The translations under genes and the position numbers were made by a program. The notes beneath the pieces are model-generated. The model did no database searches, was not told where the DNA came from, and saw nothing but the letters and a program-made list of their open reading frames with translations. Shown here in pieces: positions 43,527-53,847 of a stretch of 64,000 nt of DNA (positions are counted from its first letter, which is position 1; each line of letters opens with the position of its first letter). The stretch is taken from assembly GCA_037013495.1 (NCBI GenBank), contig CM072805.1:17084601-17148600 (forward strand), read 5' to 3'. This stretch comes from Hippophae tibetana. Taxonomy: Eukaryota > Streptophyta > Magnoliopsida > Rosales > Elaeagnaceae.

Positions 43527-43745
43527 GTACTTAATTGCAAATATATGTTTGAAAATATAATTTAAAATAAAAGAGTGCTTAATTGCAATTAATAAAAGTA
43601 TAAAATATAATTTTAATTAAAATCGGGCTTAATTATAATTAACAAAAAGTTTAAAAGTTAATTTAAATTAGAAAAGGGTTTAATTGCAATTAAAGAAAGA
43701 TTAAAAGTTAATTTGAATTAAATTGGAGGGCTAAAATGCAATTAA
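43527..43745. repeat. about 50-bp tandem repeat in LTR
   Basis: Four degenerate units, each starting like GTGCTTAATTGCAATTAA and followed by an A-rich TTTAAATTA stretch. The paralogous LTR has a shorter version at about 41060-41215. Confidence 0.75.
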
Positions 43746-43841
43746 GGAAATTTATGTTATGCGTAGGAAAAAAGACCACTCGCGCCATCACCAACGCGCG
43801 ACACCAACCATTCGATCAGGAAATGAACGGTTACCAATAGG

Positions 43842-44265
43842 CACGTGAGACCATACACGACAAAAGAGAGTAGAGGCGGGTATTTAGGTGCATGTTGCTC
43901 GGTGTTGAGTGGGGCCCACCAGTCACGCATGCCGGTGCATAGGGCGCGACCCACGTGTCTACCCAAACAAATTATCATGTGCTACGTGGTCCAGATGGAT
44001 ATCGTGCGCCCGAATATGACAACCAATCAGGAATTGCCACGTGTCTCAAATACTATTTTAGAAAATTAGGATCTGACACGTGGCATGTGTTGATTAAAAT
44101 AAAAACATGGAAACGACACACGTTTCCAACCGCGCCTGCGTCCGCCACATGTCTCGCATGCCATTATCCCCTACGATGTGTCCCTCATGAGCCTATTCCT
44201 CACAGCCTATGAATCGCCACCACGTGTCTTGATTATTCTTTCAGCCAATCAGATCTCGACACGTG
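43842..44265. promoter_or_regulatory. cluster of six G-boxes (CACGTG) in LTR U3
   Basis: CACGTG occurs at 43842, 43952, 44038, 44077, 44221 and 44260, most in the contexts CCACGTGTC or GACACGTGGCA, i.e. ABRE/G-box cores bound by plant bZIP and bHLH factors. The stretch is markedly GC-richer than its surroundings and lies 200-620 bp upstream of the TATA box at 44460. Responsiveness (for example to abscisic acid) is inference. Confidence 0.7.
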
Positions 44266-45198
44266 GCAGCATGAATTGAAATAAAAATCACTAATGGTGC
44301 ACATTCCGCTTGTTTTGCATGTTTGCTTGTCTCAATATTCTTGTCCCCCATGCGGATTAATTTATTATTTTCAACATACGTGTTTGTCCCCCCCCTCCCC
44401 CCGCGTGTAGAGAAATATATTTTAAAATGTATTTATTTTTTAGAGATTTGATGTTATAAATAGGGGATTATTATAATAAATTTTGAGTTTTGTTTTAGGT
44501 TCGTTTTGGGGTTGGACTGTGGAACACGCAGAAGCCATTTTTGGCTTCTGTTGTCTTCTATGTGTGCCAAATATTTAAGAACAGATGAACTTTTAATTTT
44601 CTTAGTGTTCTGTAACTAATATTACTTAACTGCTGTAATTTTAATTTTAATTTATGAAGTAATTTAATTTTTCTAGGGTTGCATTTTATCTAAATTTATG
44701 AAGCTTGAATTTAATTATTTTTGAAAGATTTATAAGACTTTTAATTTGTTCATTCTATTTGTGCTTAATGCTTTTGATTATAGGAAAATTTATCAATTGA
44801 TCCGTGACACTTAAATAAACTTGGAAGAGGCATTTTTGTGTATATTGCTCATGGATAGAATAACATGTATATATGAAGGATAGGAATATACTTTAATCGT
44901 ATGTGTGGCCATTTGAGAACTTAGAACGTAATGAATCTTGGTGAATTTAATTCTCATAGGAATATAGTGAATTAATTTAGTGAGGTATGTCTATACGGAG
45001 CTCGGAAGAGATGTATGGATAAAATTAGAAGTTCTTGGTTGACAAATTAAATTTACTAAAAAAATATAAAACAAGAGAAAATGATATGATTCGAGTGGAT
45101 TAATTTGGTGAAAAACTGCAATCCTAGAATTCTTTTATTTTGTTATAAAACTCTTTAGTTAACTTGTTCCAATTAACGATTATTTTGGATATTCAACA

Positions 45199-45987
45199 TT
45201 CCCTTAGGTATTGAGAGAACTTGCTTGAGCTATATTCTCTGCCATTGTCTGTGCATAAGCAACGAATCTTCTTTCCAACTTCTCATTCAGTTGATTCTCT
45301 AAACTCTTTAAACTTTGAGAATACGTCATATTTTTCTTTCATAAAGAAAACCCACACATACCTTGAGAAGTCATCAATGAATGTCACCATATATTTCATA
45401 CCGCCAATTGATGGTTGCTTAACAGGACCGAATACATCAAAGTGAACTAACTCCAATGGTTCTTTTGCTTTAAACTTTGATTTCTCATATGGAAATTGGT
45501 AAGCTTTACCATATTGGCATCCTGCACAGACCGTGTCTGTTCGCACGTCTAGTTGAGGAAGCCTTTTAAGCATCGACATCTTCAGCATCACACTTAGATT
45601 GGAATAGCTAACGTGACCAAACCGCATATGCCATAGATCTGTTGTCTCATTTCTTCTTATCTTGTCTACATATGCAGATTCTGCTGACATCACATAGATT
45701 GATTCCAATTGTTGCCCTTCCATTGTCGGTGTTTCTGAGAATTTGAGATCACGATACACCTTCAGGTCTCGGGGACCGAACAAGACATAGTGGCCTGATG
45801 ATGTTAATTGAGCCACAAATAGAAAATTTTGCTTCATTTCTGGGACATGATAAACATCTTGAAGTGGTACTTGGTTAATACTATATCGAGGCGTAACTAT
45901 CATCTTACTGGTGTGGGCTATCGGTAACCTTGAGTTGTCAACTATCACCACTACACGACCTCCCATGTACTCAGGCATGCTTTCCAA
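45199..45987 (-). pseudogene. element D protease end, pre-integrase and integrase core
   Basis: Minus strand, open from 45987 to 45283: [34 protein letters not shown] (protease end), [20 protein letters not shown] and [14 protein letters not shown] (zinc domain), then [20 protein letters not shown] and [18 protein letters not shown] stop follows, then CTDNGREYSSSKFSQYLRE up to the LTR. Asp 1 and Asp 2 are kept; the Glu-containing segment is deleted. Confidence 0.92.
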
Positions 45988-46975
45988 CTTCTATTTATCA
46001 CCTATCATATGATTTGAGCATCCTGAATCTATGATTCAGTCATTCTTATAGTTAATCTGTTTTGATGTTGTCACCGTAAGAGCTAATTCTTCTTCCTCTG
46101 TAGCGAATAATGCTACGGCATCCCAACCATTTTCACTATGCTCCTTAGAACTGGAAGTAGCTGTATTGCTTTTAACAAGATTTTTCTTACTCCAACGACC
46201 CATCTTCCTACAGTTGTAACATTCACCATCAAATTTTCTATTGTTATTGTGGTTCTTCCAAGCTCCCCCTGGACGAAAGCCTCCCATTTCTTAAGGAATT
46301 TTTCCTTTGTCACCATCATTTTATATCCATTTCCGTTGTACCGCTTGAAAGTGCCTTTGCTTTTACTAGTGTAGAACGCTTCTTCTTCACCCTTCAGCGA
46401 GACTCCACCCATTTGCTTAGCCATAGCTTCTTGACCGGCCAAAAAATTCTCAAACTCAATAAGAGATGGTTGTGTCGGCCATCCTTGTATAGCAGTAACA
46501 AATCCTCGATATTTGGGTCTCAAACCATGAATAATTATTCTCTTTATCCTTATTTTCCCAATAGAAGCTTTCATATCTAACTCTGATATTTCGCGGCATA
46601 ACGACTTTACCTTGTGAAAGTATTGAGAAATCGTTATGTCGCGTTGCGCCATCGATAGCAACTCATTCTTTAGAAGTTGCAATCGTGTATCATTCTTCTT
46701 TGAAAAGAGTGTAACAAGGGTGTCCCATACTTCCTTTGGTGTTTTTTGCATCCCGAATGTGCTCCAACATTTCTTCTTGAATTGTGGTCTTCAAAGCAAA
46801 CATTGCTTTGCCTGCTTTAATTTTCCACTTTCGCAAGATGCCGTTTGCATCTTCCATTGTTGGTTGTGTAACTTCATCACCACCAACAACCTCCCACAAG
46901 TCTTGACCTTGTATGTAAGACTACATACATGTTGCTCATGTGTTATAATTTTTGTTGTTTAGCTTCTTGATTCCT
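45988..46975 (-). pseudogene. element D gag
   Basis: DLWEVVGGDEVTQP and KWKIKAGKAMFALKTTIQEE, then after a frameshift near 46740 KTPKEVWDTLVTLFSKKNDT, LQLLKNELLSMAQRDITISQ and YFHKVKSLCREISELD, a UBN2-type copia gag. The zinc knuckle [14 protein letters not shown] keeps two Cys; His and the last Cys are lost. The protease active-site region between 45988 and 46040 is decayed. Confidence 0.9.
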
Positions 46976-47110
46976 CCAACTACTTGAAGATCACCCATTG
47001 TGTCGATAAGACTTTGACTATACCAAACAAGCTTGACTAATAAACTTACAGAATATCAAACTCCTCACGACTCAAGATAGCTCCATTAAAACGATCACTG
47101 ACCGTCCTGC

Positions 47111-47122
47111 TCTGATACCAAT
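47111..47122 (-). other. element D primer binding site
   Basis: TCTGATACCAAT read on the minus strand gives ATTGGTATCAGA, two bases from the LTR end. It is the methionine-tRNA primer site typical of copia elements. Confidence 0.88.
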
Positions 47123-47512
47123 TGTTGAGTAAAATTTAGAATACACAACTCTAAATTTACTAATATTAGATCCAAACAAGTAAACAAACTATTTGTATTA
47201 TACCCACTATAACACCTTTCAAAGGCAACTCACAAATTGAAGAGAAATACAAACACTCAAAGAGAAAGCTCTCAACTCATACTCAAACTAGGAAAACAAA
47301 GACTTATTTGTTTTTGATGGAATTATTAAACCAAATGCAAGGTAGGCTATTTATAGTTTTCACCATGCAATCTACACCACACAAATATAAAAATACGAAA
47401 TAATTTGTCACACAAATATTATCTTCACACTTCTCTTTTCTACATCCTTCAACCACCTTATTTATTCATCCTTCAACCACTTCATTTATTATGTTGGTAT
47501 TGATTTTTAACA
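47123..47512 (-). repeat. element D 5' LTR
   Basis: 390 bp. On the plus strand it starts TGTTGAGTAAAATTTAGAAT and ends TTGATTTTTAACA. TATAAATAGCC on the minus strand (complement of GGCTATTTATA near 47346) is the TATA box. The shorter tandem repeat explains most of its length difference from the 3' LTR. Confidence 0.93.
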
Positions 47513-47612
47513 GTCAGCTCGATCTTGGGATCGATTTCTCTGGCCATCGCTCAATACTCGGTATTTGAGGGTGAGAGGTTGATTAGGTTATACAGAGAGG
47601 TTGGTTAGTTTT

Positions 47613-47643
<31 letters not shown>

Positions 47644-47831
47644 TAAATAATATATTATATATATCATATCATATCATATTATATGGATTTGAATATTTTT
47701 AATCCAAATTCGAATCTGAATCCGATCGGATTGTTAAGAACCAATTCGATCCGACTTCGGATCGAAACCAATCCATTTTTTCGAATTTGATAGGATTTTT
47801 CAGATTGATCGAATATTTTGCTCAGCCCTAC
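47513..47831. mobile_element. spacer with (TA)n run and hAT-type MITE end
   Basis: 47513-47590 repeats sequence from left of element D (AGCTCGATCTTGG..GAGGGTGAGAGG). 47617-47643 is a (TA)n run. 47690-47831 is rich in CCGATCGGATT / TTCGGATCGAAACC and ends GCTCAGCCCTA, like the terminal part of the hAT-type MITE at 25515 (GTGAACACCCCTA). The left end is not identifiable, so this is a fragment. It ends within the first codons of CNGC copy 3. Confidence 0.5.
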
Positions 47832-48361
47832 GTGTCATGATGAACAAGAAAGAGATATATAGCTCAATGGTGTAACAGAGAGGTTAGCACTACTCAATTC
47901 TATTCTTTTACTTTACAAAATCCTAATTTAACTAATAACATTAATTGGAACATAAGATTTTTCTTTTCTTCAATTTTAAATAACAGATTCGAATCTCAAC
48001 AAATCCAATTTGAAACTAATCACCACGACTCAAAGAACGCTCTATTAGAGGAATAAAGAGAACAATCATTCACTGCCATTGCGTTCTGACAACGAATCAA
48101 TTCTACTTATTTTTATTTACAATCGAAATATCAATGGATACATTATTCTTATTCATTCCTATTATAAATGAGGATAAAAATTGTGTTACTATTGAAAACA
48201 AAGTGAAAATTATTGCTCTGGTCTTGCCTTCAATCACAGACATTTTCTTCCTCGAGAGTATACTTTACCAAATTCTAGTGGCATTTGGTCCACCCAGAAG
48301 CTCTTTGGTATGTTACTTCAACATCTTAATCGATACTCTAGATGTTGCTTTTCTTCCATAA
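47832..48361 (+). pseudogene. CNGC copy 3 exons 1 and 2
   Basis: Exon 1 ends GTAACAGAGAG before GTTAGC at 47883, as in copy 4. Exon 2 starts after AACAG at 47986. Its open part reads MDTLFLFIPIINEDKNCVTI, KVKIIALVLPSITDIFFLES and YFNILIDTLDV, the S1-S2 and S3 part of CNGC (DPLFFYIPVI..KCL, ILRTxTDxFY, YFIIDILAVLPLPQ). The last codon CAG of LPLPQ reads TAA. Confidence 0.88.
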
Positions 48362-49463
48362 GTAAGAATAACAACCACAACTTTATAACTAAACTAATAG
48401 GAATGGTATGCACACCTAAATTTAGAGGCACACGTCACTTAAATTTTAACACTATGAATAATATATAGAAAAATAATTTTTTTAAATTTTTAAAACAAGT
48501 AAACACACAGTAAAATATATAAAATATAAATGCAAAAATATATGTAAAATTAGATGATATTAACTAACTGTAAAGTTGTACAATTTGATATATATAAAGG
48601 AGTAAGGGTGGATATTCTTTCTCAAAACCAACCAATCAATGTGAGTCCAATATCATAGTGAATATTTATTTCTTTTAGCTCTTGGTTGGTCCAAATAAGT
48701 CTAAAAAATATCAAAATCAACATTTTTGGTACAATTAGAGGTTCAAAACTTATGAAAAATGAATAAACCAAATCGACCCTATAATATTAATATATATTTA
48801 TTTTTTAAAATATATATTTAATTATTATTTTATATATTATAACTATAGTTTTAAATTTATATAAAATTATAACATATAAACCTAATAAATATGGATTATC
48901 ACTCAGACACTTACAGTCACTCTCATTACTCATGTTTAACACCTCATTTAAATCACTCTCAAATTAGTCCAAAATTTGGTTCCATCGGCGTATTAATAAT
49001 TTTTCTAACATTACTAAATAGAGTACATGTTCTTGATTGACAATATGGGATTTCATTTGGATTTACAATTCCATCTAATATTCGGTATGCTATTAAGCAT
49101 ACTTTAATTTATTTAATTTTCCAATAATTATTATATAGGAAGTTTTTAATGATTAATTATAAAAACAACCATAATTTTATATTTGCACAATACCTACTAA
49201 AATCATTTTATTTTTTCTTAGTCAAAAGAAATTAAGTAAATATAATATGTAAAAGTAATAACTTTTAAGTTAAATTATTTGGTATGTTTTTTTGTTTCCA
49301 TGGGAAGAGACCTTTATATCATATTATGATTATAGATTCAAAACTGTCAAGTCAATCTCTTTAAAACTATTCTTATAAGTTGGCTTAAAAGGTTGATTTT
49401 TGGAGGGTCAAAGGTAGATTAAGGTTTTGTGCTTTTCAAAACAGCTAAGAAAAGGTTGGCTTA
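48362..49463 (+). other. CNGC copy 3 intron, left part
   Basis: Starts GTAAGAATAACAACCACAA like copy 4. It aligns with 61322-62430 and 4030-4750. Its last five bases, GCTTA at 49459-49463, are the target duplication of element E. No gene. Confidence 0.8.
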
Positions 49464-50897
49464 GGAAAGTTTATAAATTATGGATCTAATTAACCTAGAG
49501 GGGGGTGAATAGGTTATTTTTAATTTTTATAAATTTATAATTTAATAACCTAAACAAATCAACCAGACATGCAATTGTGTGTAAAATTAAGTGCGGAAAT
49601 AAAATAATAACACACGATATTTTTAGGTGGAAACAACCTAGACCACAACCTTGACCTAAGAGGAAAACCACTGGTCCACCAGACCACCTAACTTTCCACT
49701 ATGAAAATCAAATGTTCAAGTACAAACTCGGTCTTATGCTACCCTCCCTAGGACACTGTCCCAATGTACTTTACTTACGAGTCCATGCTCTGTTTTCACA
49801 GTTTCCAATATTAGCGTGAGCAGTTTCCAGACCAACGTTCCAATAAGCTCTTCGCCAATCAGATCATTCACAAATCAACTGCAAAATAGTTAGCACAAAA
49901 ACACAAGTGCCCGTGTGTGTTCTAGAACGGATTTAATAATGAACAATCCTAACTAGATTATTCAAAACATATGTCATTTAAATTAAATCAACTAGCAAAT
50001 CCTTGAGTAAAAAGATCAAACATAAGTTCAATAAAAATAGCTTCTTTAAAGATTAATGATCAAATCAAATAATTATGATATGACAAAAACAATTATTTGA
50101 TCTAACAATTTAAGAACAAAAATAAAGAAGAAACCATAAAAACATATTATCAAAATATCAAACCCTTTTATCTTTTATGAACACCTTATAAATTAATATA
50201 TATTACTTACTTAATCATATTACTTATATATATATATATATATATATTAACGATATTCACTACGTGAAGCCATTATATATATTATATATATCAATTACCT
50301 GAAAGTTTCCTCAACTGTTTCCAAGTCGTCAATCTCCTATTCATATATATTGATTATATTACTCTCAACTTCAATTATATATCAATTCTTGTTGCCTTCC
50401 TTCTCGTGTTCACCTTTCTTCATATTTTCTTTCTTTTCGGTAGTGAAAAGCACTTGGGAGGCAGATCCGTAGCTTCAATATAATTTTACTTTTGCGGCAA
50501 CTTTTTCTATTATATCACCCATAACCCTAACCCTATATGTATATATATAGATAATGATAACCTACTAACATTAGGATTAGAATATTTTAGACTTCATTAT
50601 TCAAGACCTATTTAAATATTTAATTAAAAATATTTTTAAATCACATCTTAAAAATATTAAGACATATAAAAATATATATTTAAGCACCAAAAATAATCTT
50701 AGATTTATGAACATGTACTATTAAATGCATAAATGCAATCCTATGTGTCGTTTTTATCAAAGATATAACTGGAGTATAATTATCTTAAACTTGAGTATTT
50801 GTTCGGTTTTTCTTGATAGACTTGATAGTAGGCCTAAAAACAAGTTTACAAGTAAATATTTTGTCCACGAAAATAACCAACACTCATTGTCCTTACA
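49464..50897 (-). repeat. element E 3' LTR
   Basis: 1,434 bp. On the minus strand it starts TGTAAGGACAATGAGTGTTGG and ends TTTATAAACTTTCC (the last base is changed from the CA end of the other LTR). It carries an extra 40-60 bp piece near 50420-50470 absent from the 5' LTR and a longer TA run near 50230. The polypurine tract GCCAAAGGGGGAGTTT (complement of about 50898-50914) lies next to it. Confidence 0.95.
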
Positions 50898-52233
50898 AAC
50901 TCCCCCTTTGGCATTTTCGTGTGGCAAAACCTCTCACTTACTATATGACATTTATAAAATAAGATAAAAATACAATGATGTCCCAGACTCCATAGTGGAA
51001 CTATCCTATGGTCCGGTAGATCCATCTTTGCTACAACTTGACAAGATTGTAAGTGGCTGAAATGACATTGACAAAGTATAGGAAAACTTGGCATGAAAGC
51101 CTCATTGTATATTAGTTCAATTTACATAGAAATAAACAAAGTGTAAAGAATAGTCATGTAGTATGCATTAATATCAATTAAGCTTATTTAAATATGCTTT
51201 CCCCTATATGCATAACAAAATAAAAACATGGAAGTAAAAACACATTATTCTCTCTCCCTTTTTGACATACGAGAAGGACAAAGCATTAGACAAAGCAATG
51301 AAGCTAAAATCCTCCTAAAGATATAGCAATGTAAAAGTAGAGTAATGCAGAAGTGCAATATGTTTTAAACTCCCCCTAAGTTCTATGACTCTCGAACTTA
51401 GAAACCAATTAAAAATGTAATAAGTGAAAAGAATATGAAATCTGATTTTTTTTTTTTTGTAATTTTCATAAATAGCCACATAAGGTATTAAACTCATTTA
51501 ATCACAAATGAGCACACAACCAATTTAGAACTCATCATTTTTTAACTCTAATTTTGATTATTTATCATACAAATATCACCTATCATGTAAAACCATAATC
51601 GAGCCTTCAATCTCAGAAAATAAAATATATATATGAAAGGAGGACTTATTTTTTAATTTTTTTTATATATATGAGGTAAATGATTTTTTATAACCTCTAT
51701 TGGCTCTTTCTTTTTGTGCATTCAATGTACAAGATTTATAAGTACTCATTCATTTTTATTTTTTTTGCATAATCTTTCCTTTTTTTTTGCACGAGCTATA
51801 AACCTAGCATGATGACTTTCACACTAGTTATGAGGTATCCCTCTCCGCTCATTACAGTAGCTTCATACATCACAGTAGGTAGCTCTCTCAATACTAGGTG
51901 CCTCCATACTGTAAAGTTTTAGCAAGTAAGAAATATAACTCAACACAATTTTACAATCAAGATTAGTTGAAGTCCTAGAGTCTTTCAAGAAAATTCATAA
52001 ACTTCAAGCATCACATATATGTGTGTTCATGAGTGTGTGAAGAAGTTTATGTCAACATCGATCATCACATGTATAAGAATATATGTGTGTGCATAAGCCA
52101 AAATTGTAGAATAATTTATACAATAAATATCAAAATGAGTTGAGTCACTAAAAATGAGATTATGTGTATGAAAGTGTTAAATAAGTCGAATACTGTGTTG
52201 GCCAAACAAGGATGCTATTTTTTTTTGTGAAAT
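50898..52233 (-). other. element E spacer between RNase H and 3' LTR
   Basis: About 1.3 kb without a convincing open frame. Besides the polypurine tract at the LTR, a second AACTTAGGGGGAGTTT-like tract lies at about 51369-51385 (minus strand). Two such tracts are reported for SIRE-type elements. The rest is AT-rich with T-runs. Confidence 0.65.
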
Positions 52234-52900
52234 TCAATTTGAGGGAGAAATTCCCAAGGCACTTCTAAGATACTCAAATATTTGAATGTCTATGGCTTTA
52301 GTGAATATATCAGCTAATTGTCTCACAGTAGGTACAAACTCAAGTGTCACTATTTTCTCTTCAACTAATTCTAGAATAAAGTGATGTCTAATGTCAATGT
52401 TCTTAGTTCTAAAATATCGAACTGGGTTCTTAGAAATACATATAGCACTAGAGTTATCACAATATAAGGGCATTATACCTTGTGGTTGATCGTAGTCCTT
52501 GAGCATGTTTTTAATCCAAAGCATTTATGTGCAAGAGCTTCCTGCAACAATGTATTCCGCTTTAGTTGTAGAGAGTGAGATAGAGTTCTGCTTTTTACTG
52601 TGCCAGGATACTAAGTTGTTTCCAACATAGAAACAACCACTTAATGTGCTCTTCCTATCATCCTAGTTGCCTTCCCAATCGGCATCTGTAAACCCATTTA
52701 CTTCACAAGTAGTGTGAGTAGTAAAATATAAACCATAATTACTTGTTCCTAAGATATACCTAATGATTCTCTTTACAATCTCTAAGTGTGATTCCTTAGG
52801 GTCAGCTTGATAACGGGCACACACAACAACACTAAAACATATGTCAAGCCTACTTGCAGTGAGGTTAAGTAAACTACCTATCATACTCCTATAAAGGGTT
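52234..52900 (-). pseudogene. element E RNase H
   Basis: Minus strand: MIGSLLNLTASRLDICFSVV, RIIRYILGTSNYGLYF and GFTDADWEGN, a stop region, then PLYCDNSSAICISKNPVRYF, TKNIDIRHHFILELVEEK and QLADIFTKAIDIQIFEYLRS, ending at 52234. The ADW and DN motifs are kept; two frame breaks between 52524 and 52663. Confidence 0.92.
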
Positions 52901-52917
52901 TGATCAACACTTTTACC

Positions 52918-53819
52918 TTAAGTGTCCTTTGTAATTTTTGTGGTGATACCTAAAGGAGTCCGTAATGGCTTGCTAGTTTCAAGGCCAAACCTTTTAACAA
53001 GGTTAAATGCATACTTGGTTTGAGAAATAAATATATTATCACGAGATTGTTTGATTTGAAAACCAAGGAAGAAAGTCATTTCACCTACCATGGATATTTC
53101 AAATTCATTTGTCATAACATGCACAAAATCATCCACTAGTGTACTAGATATGGATCCAAAAACTATGTCATTCACGTAAATTTGAGCAATAAAGATCTCA
53201 TCACTATTCCTTTTAATGAATAGAGTCTTATCAACTCCCCCTCGAATAAATCCCTTGTTCAAAAGATAGTTGAAAATTCTCTCATACCATACTCGTGGAG
53301 CTTGTTTCAAACCATAAAGAGCCTTTTTGAGTTGTAAACATGATTTGGAAATTTCGGATCAACAAATCCTTTTGATTGTTCCACATACACCTCCTCATTC
53401 AAAAATCCATTCAAAAAGGCAAACTTAACATCCATTTGATATAATTTGAAATTCATATGACAGAAAATGGCAAGTAAAATCCTAATTGACTCTAGTCTAG
53501 CTACAGGTGCAAATGTTTCATCAAATTCAACTCCTTTTACTTGCATGTAGCCTTGAGCTACTAACCTAGCTTTATTTCTAACAATAATGTCATGCTCATC
53601 AGATTTATTTTTAAACACCCATTTTGTTCCAATAACATTTTTGTTTTTAGGCTTAGGTACTAATACCCACACATGATTTCTTTCAAATTGAGCTAACTCA
53701 TCCTGCATGGAATTTATCCAAAATTCATCCCTAAGGGCTTCATTCACATTTTTTGGTTCAAATTGAGAAATATAGCTTAAATGGATTACCTCACTTATTT
53801 GTCTTCTTCTTGTTACCAT
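52918..53819 (-). pseudogene. element E reverse transcriptase, YVND in the active site
   Basis: Minus strand: [80 protein letters not shown], a frameshift near 53315, then [20 protein letters not shown]. The catalytic box reads IYVNDIVFGS: the first of the two Asp is Asn, which should abolish polymerase activity. GEMTFFLGFQIKQ follows. Confidence 0.93.
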
Positions 53820-53847
53820 GCTTGCATTAGGATTTTCGATTATATTC

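Larger units (their letters stand above)
43368..45198 (+). mobile_element. G-box-rich LTR in element D integrase, end-truncated
   Basis: 1,831 bp starting TGATAAATGTATTTTATATAG and ending TTCAACA. It is the same family as 39899-41382 but in the opposite orientation, with TATAAATAGGGG near 44460 giving plus direction. The final ~130 bp of the family consensus (gypsy-like GTGCAAGCATACACGG part) is absent, together with a piece of integrase, so a deletion removed its right end. It carries six CACGTG palindromes and a ~50-bp tandem repeat. Confidence 0.8.
39237..47512 (-). mobile_element. Ty1/copia element D with two foreign LTRs inside
   Basis: Minus-strand element. The 5' LTR is 47123-47512 and the 3' LTR 39237-39688, both TG..CA when read on either strand. 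Reading right to left: PBS (complement of 47111-47122), gag, protease/integrase, [LTR 43368-45198], integrase end, RT, RNase H, [LTR 39899-41382], RNase H end, polypurine tract. Without the insertions it is about 5 kb. The flanking five bases are ATCAA and GTCAG, so no target duplication is visible. All domains carry stops or frameshifts. Confidence 0.92.

Noticed and set aside
43757-44212. Three overlapping open frames in a GC-richer stretch
   Set aside because: They fall in the U3 region of an LTR with repeated G-boxes, are on both strands and have no protein similarity; the openness follows from composition.
43368-45198. Foldback transposon made of 39899-41382 and 43368-45198
   Set aside because: The inverted copies have separate insertion points in element D coding sequence, their own TATA boxes and LTR ends, so two LTR insertions explain them better.
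50515-50540. Telomere-like CCCTAACCCTA
   Set aside because: Only two units, located in an LTR of element E and present as a variant in the other LTR; not a telomeric tract.
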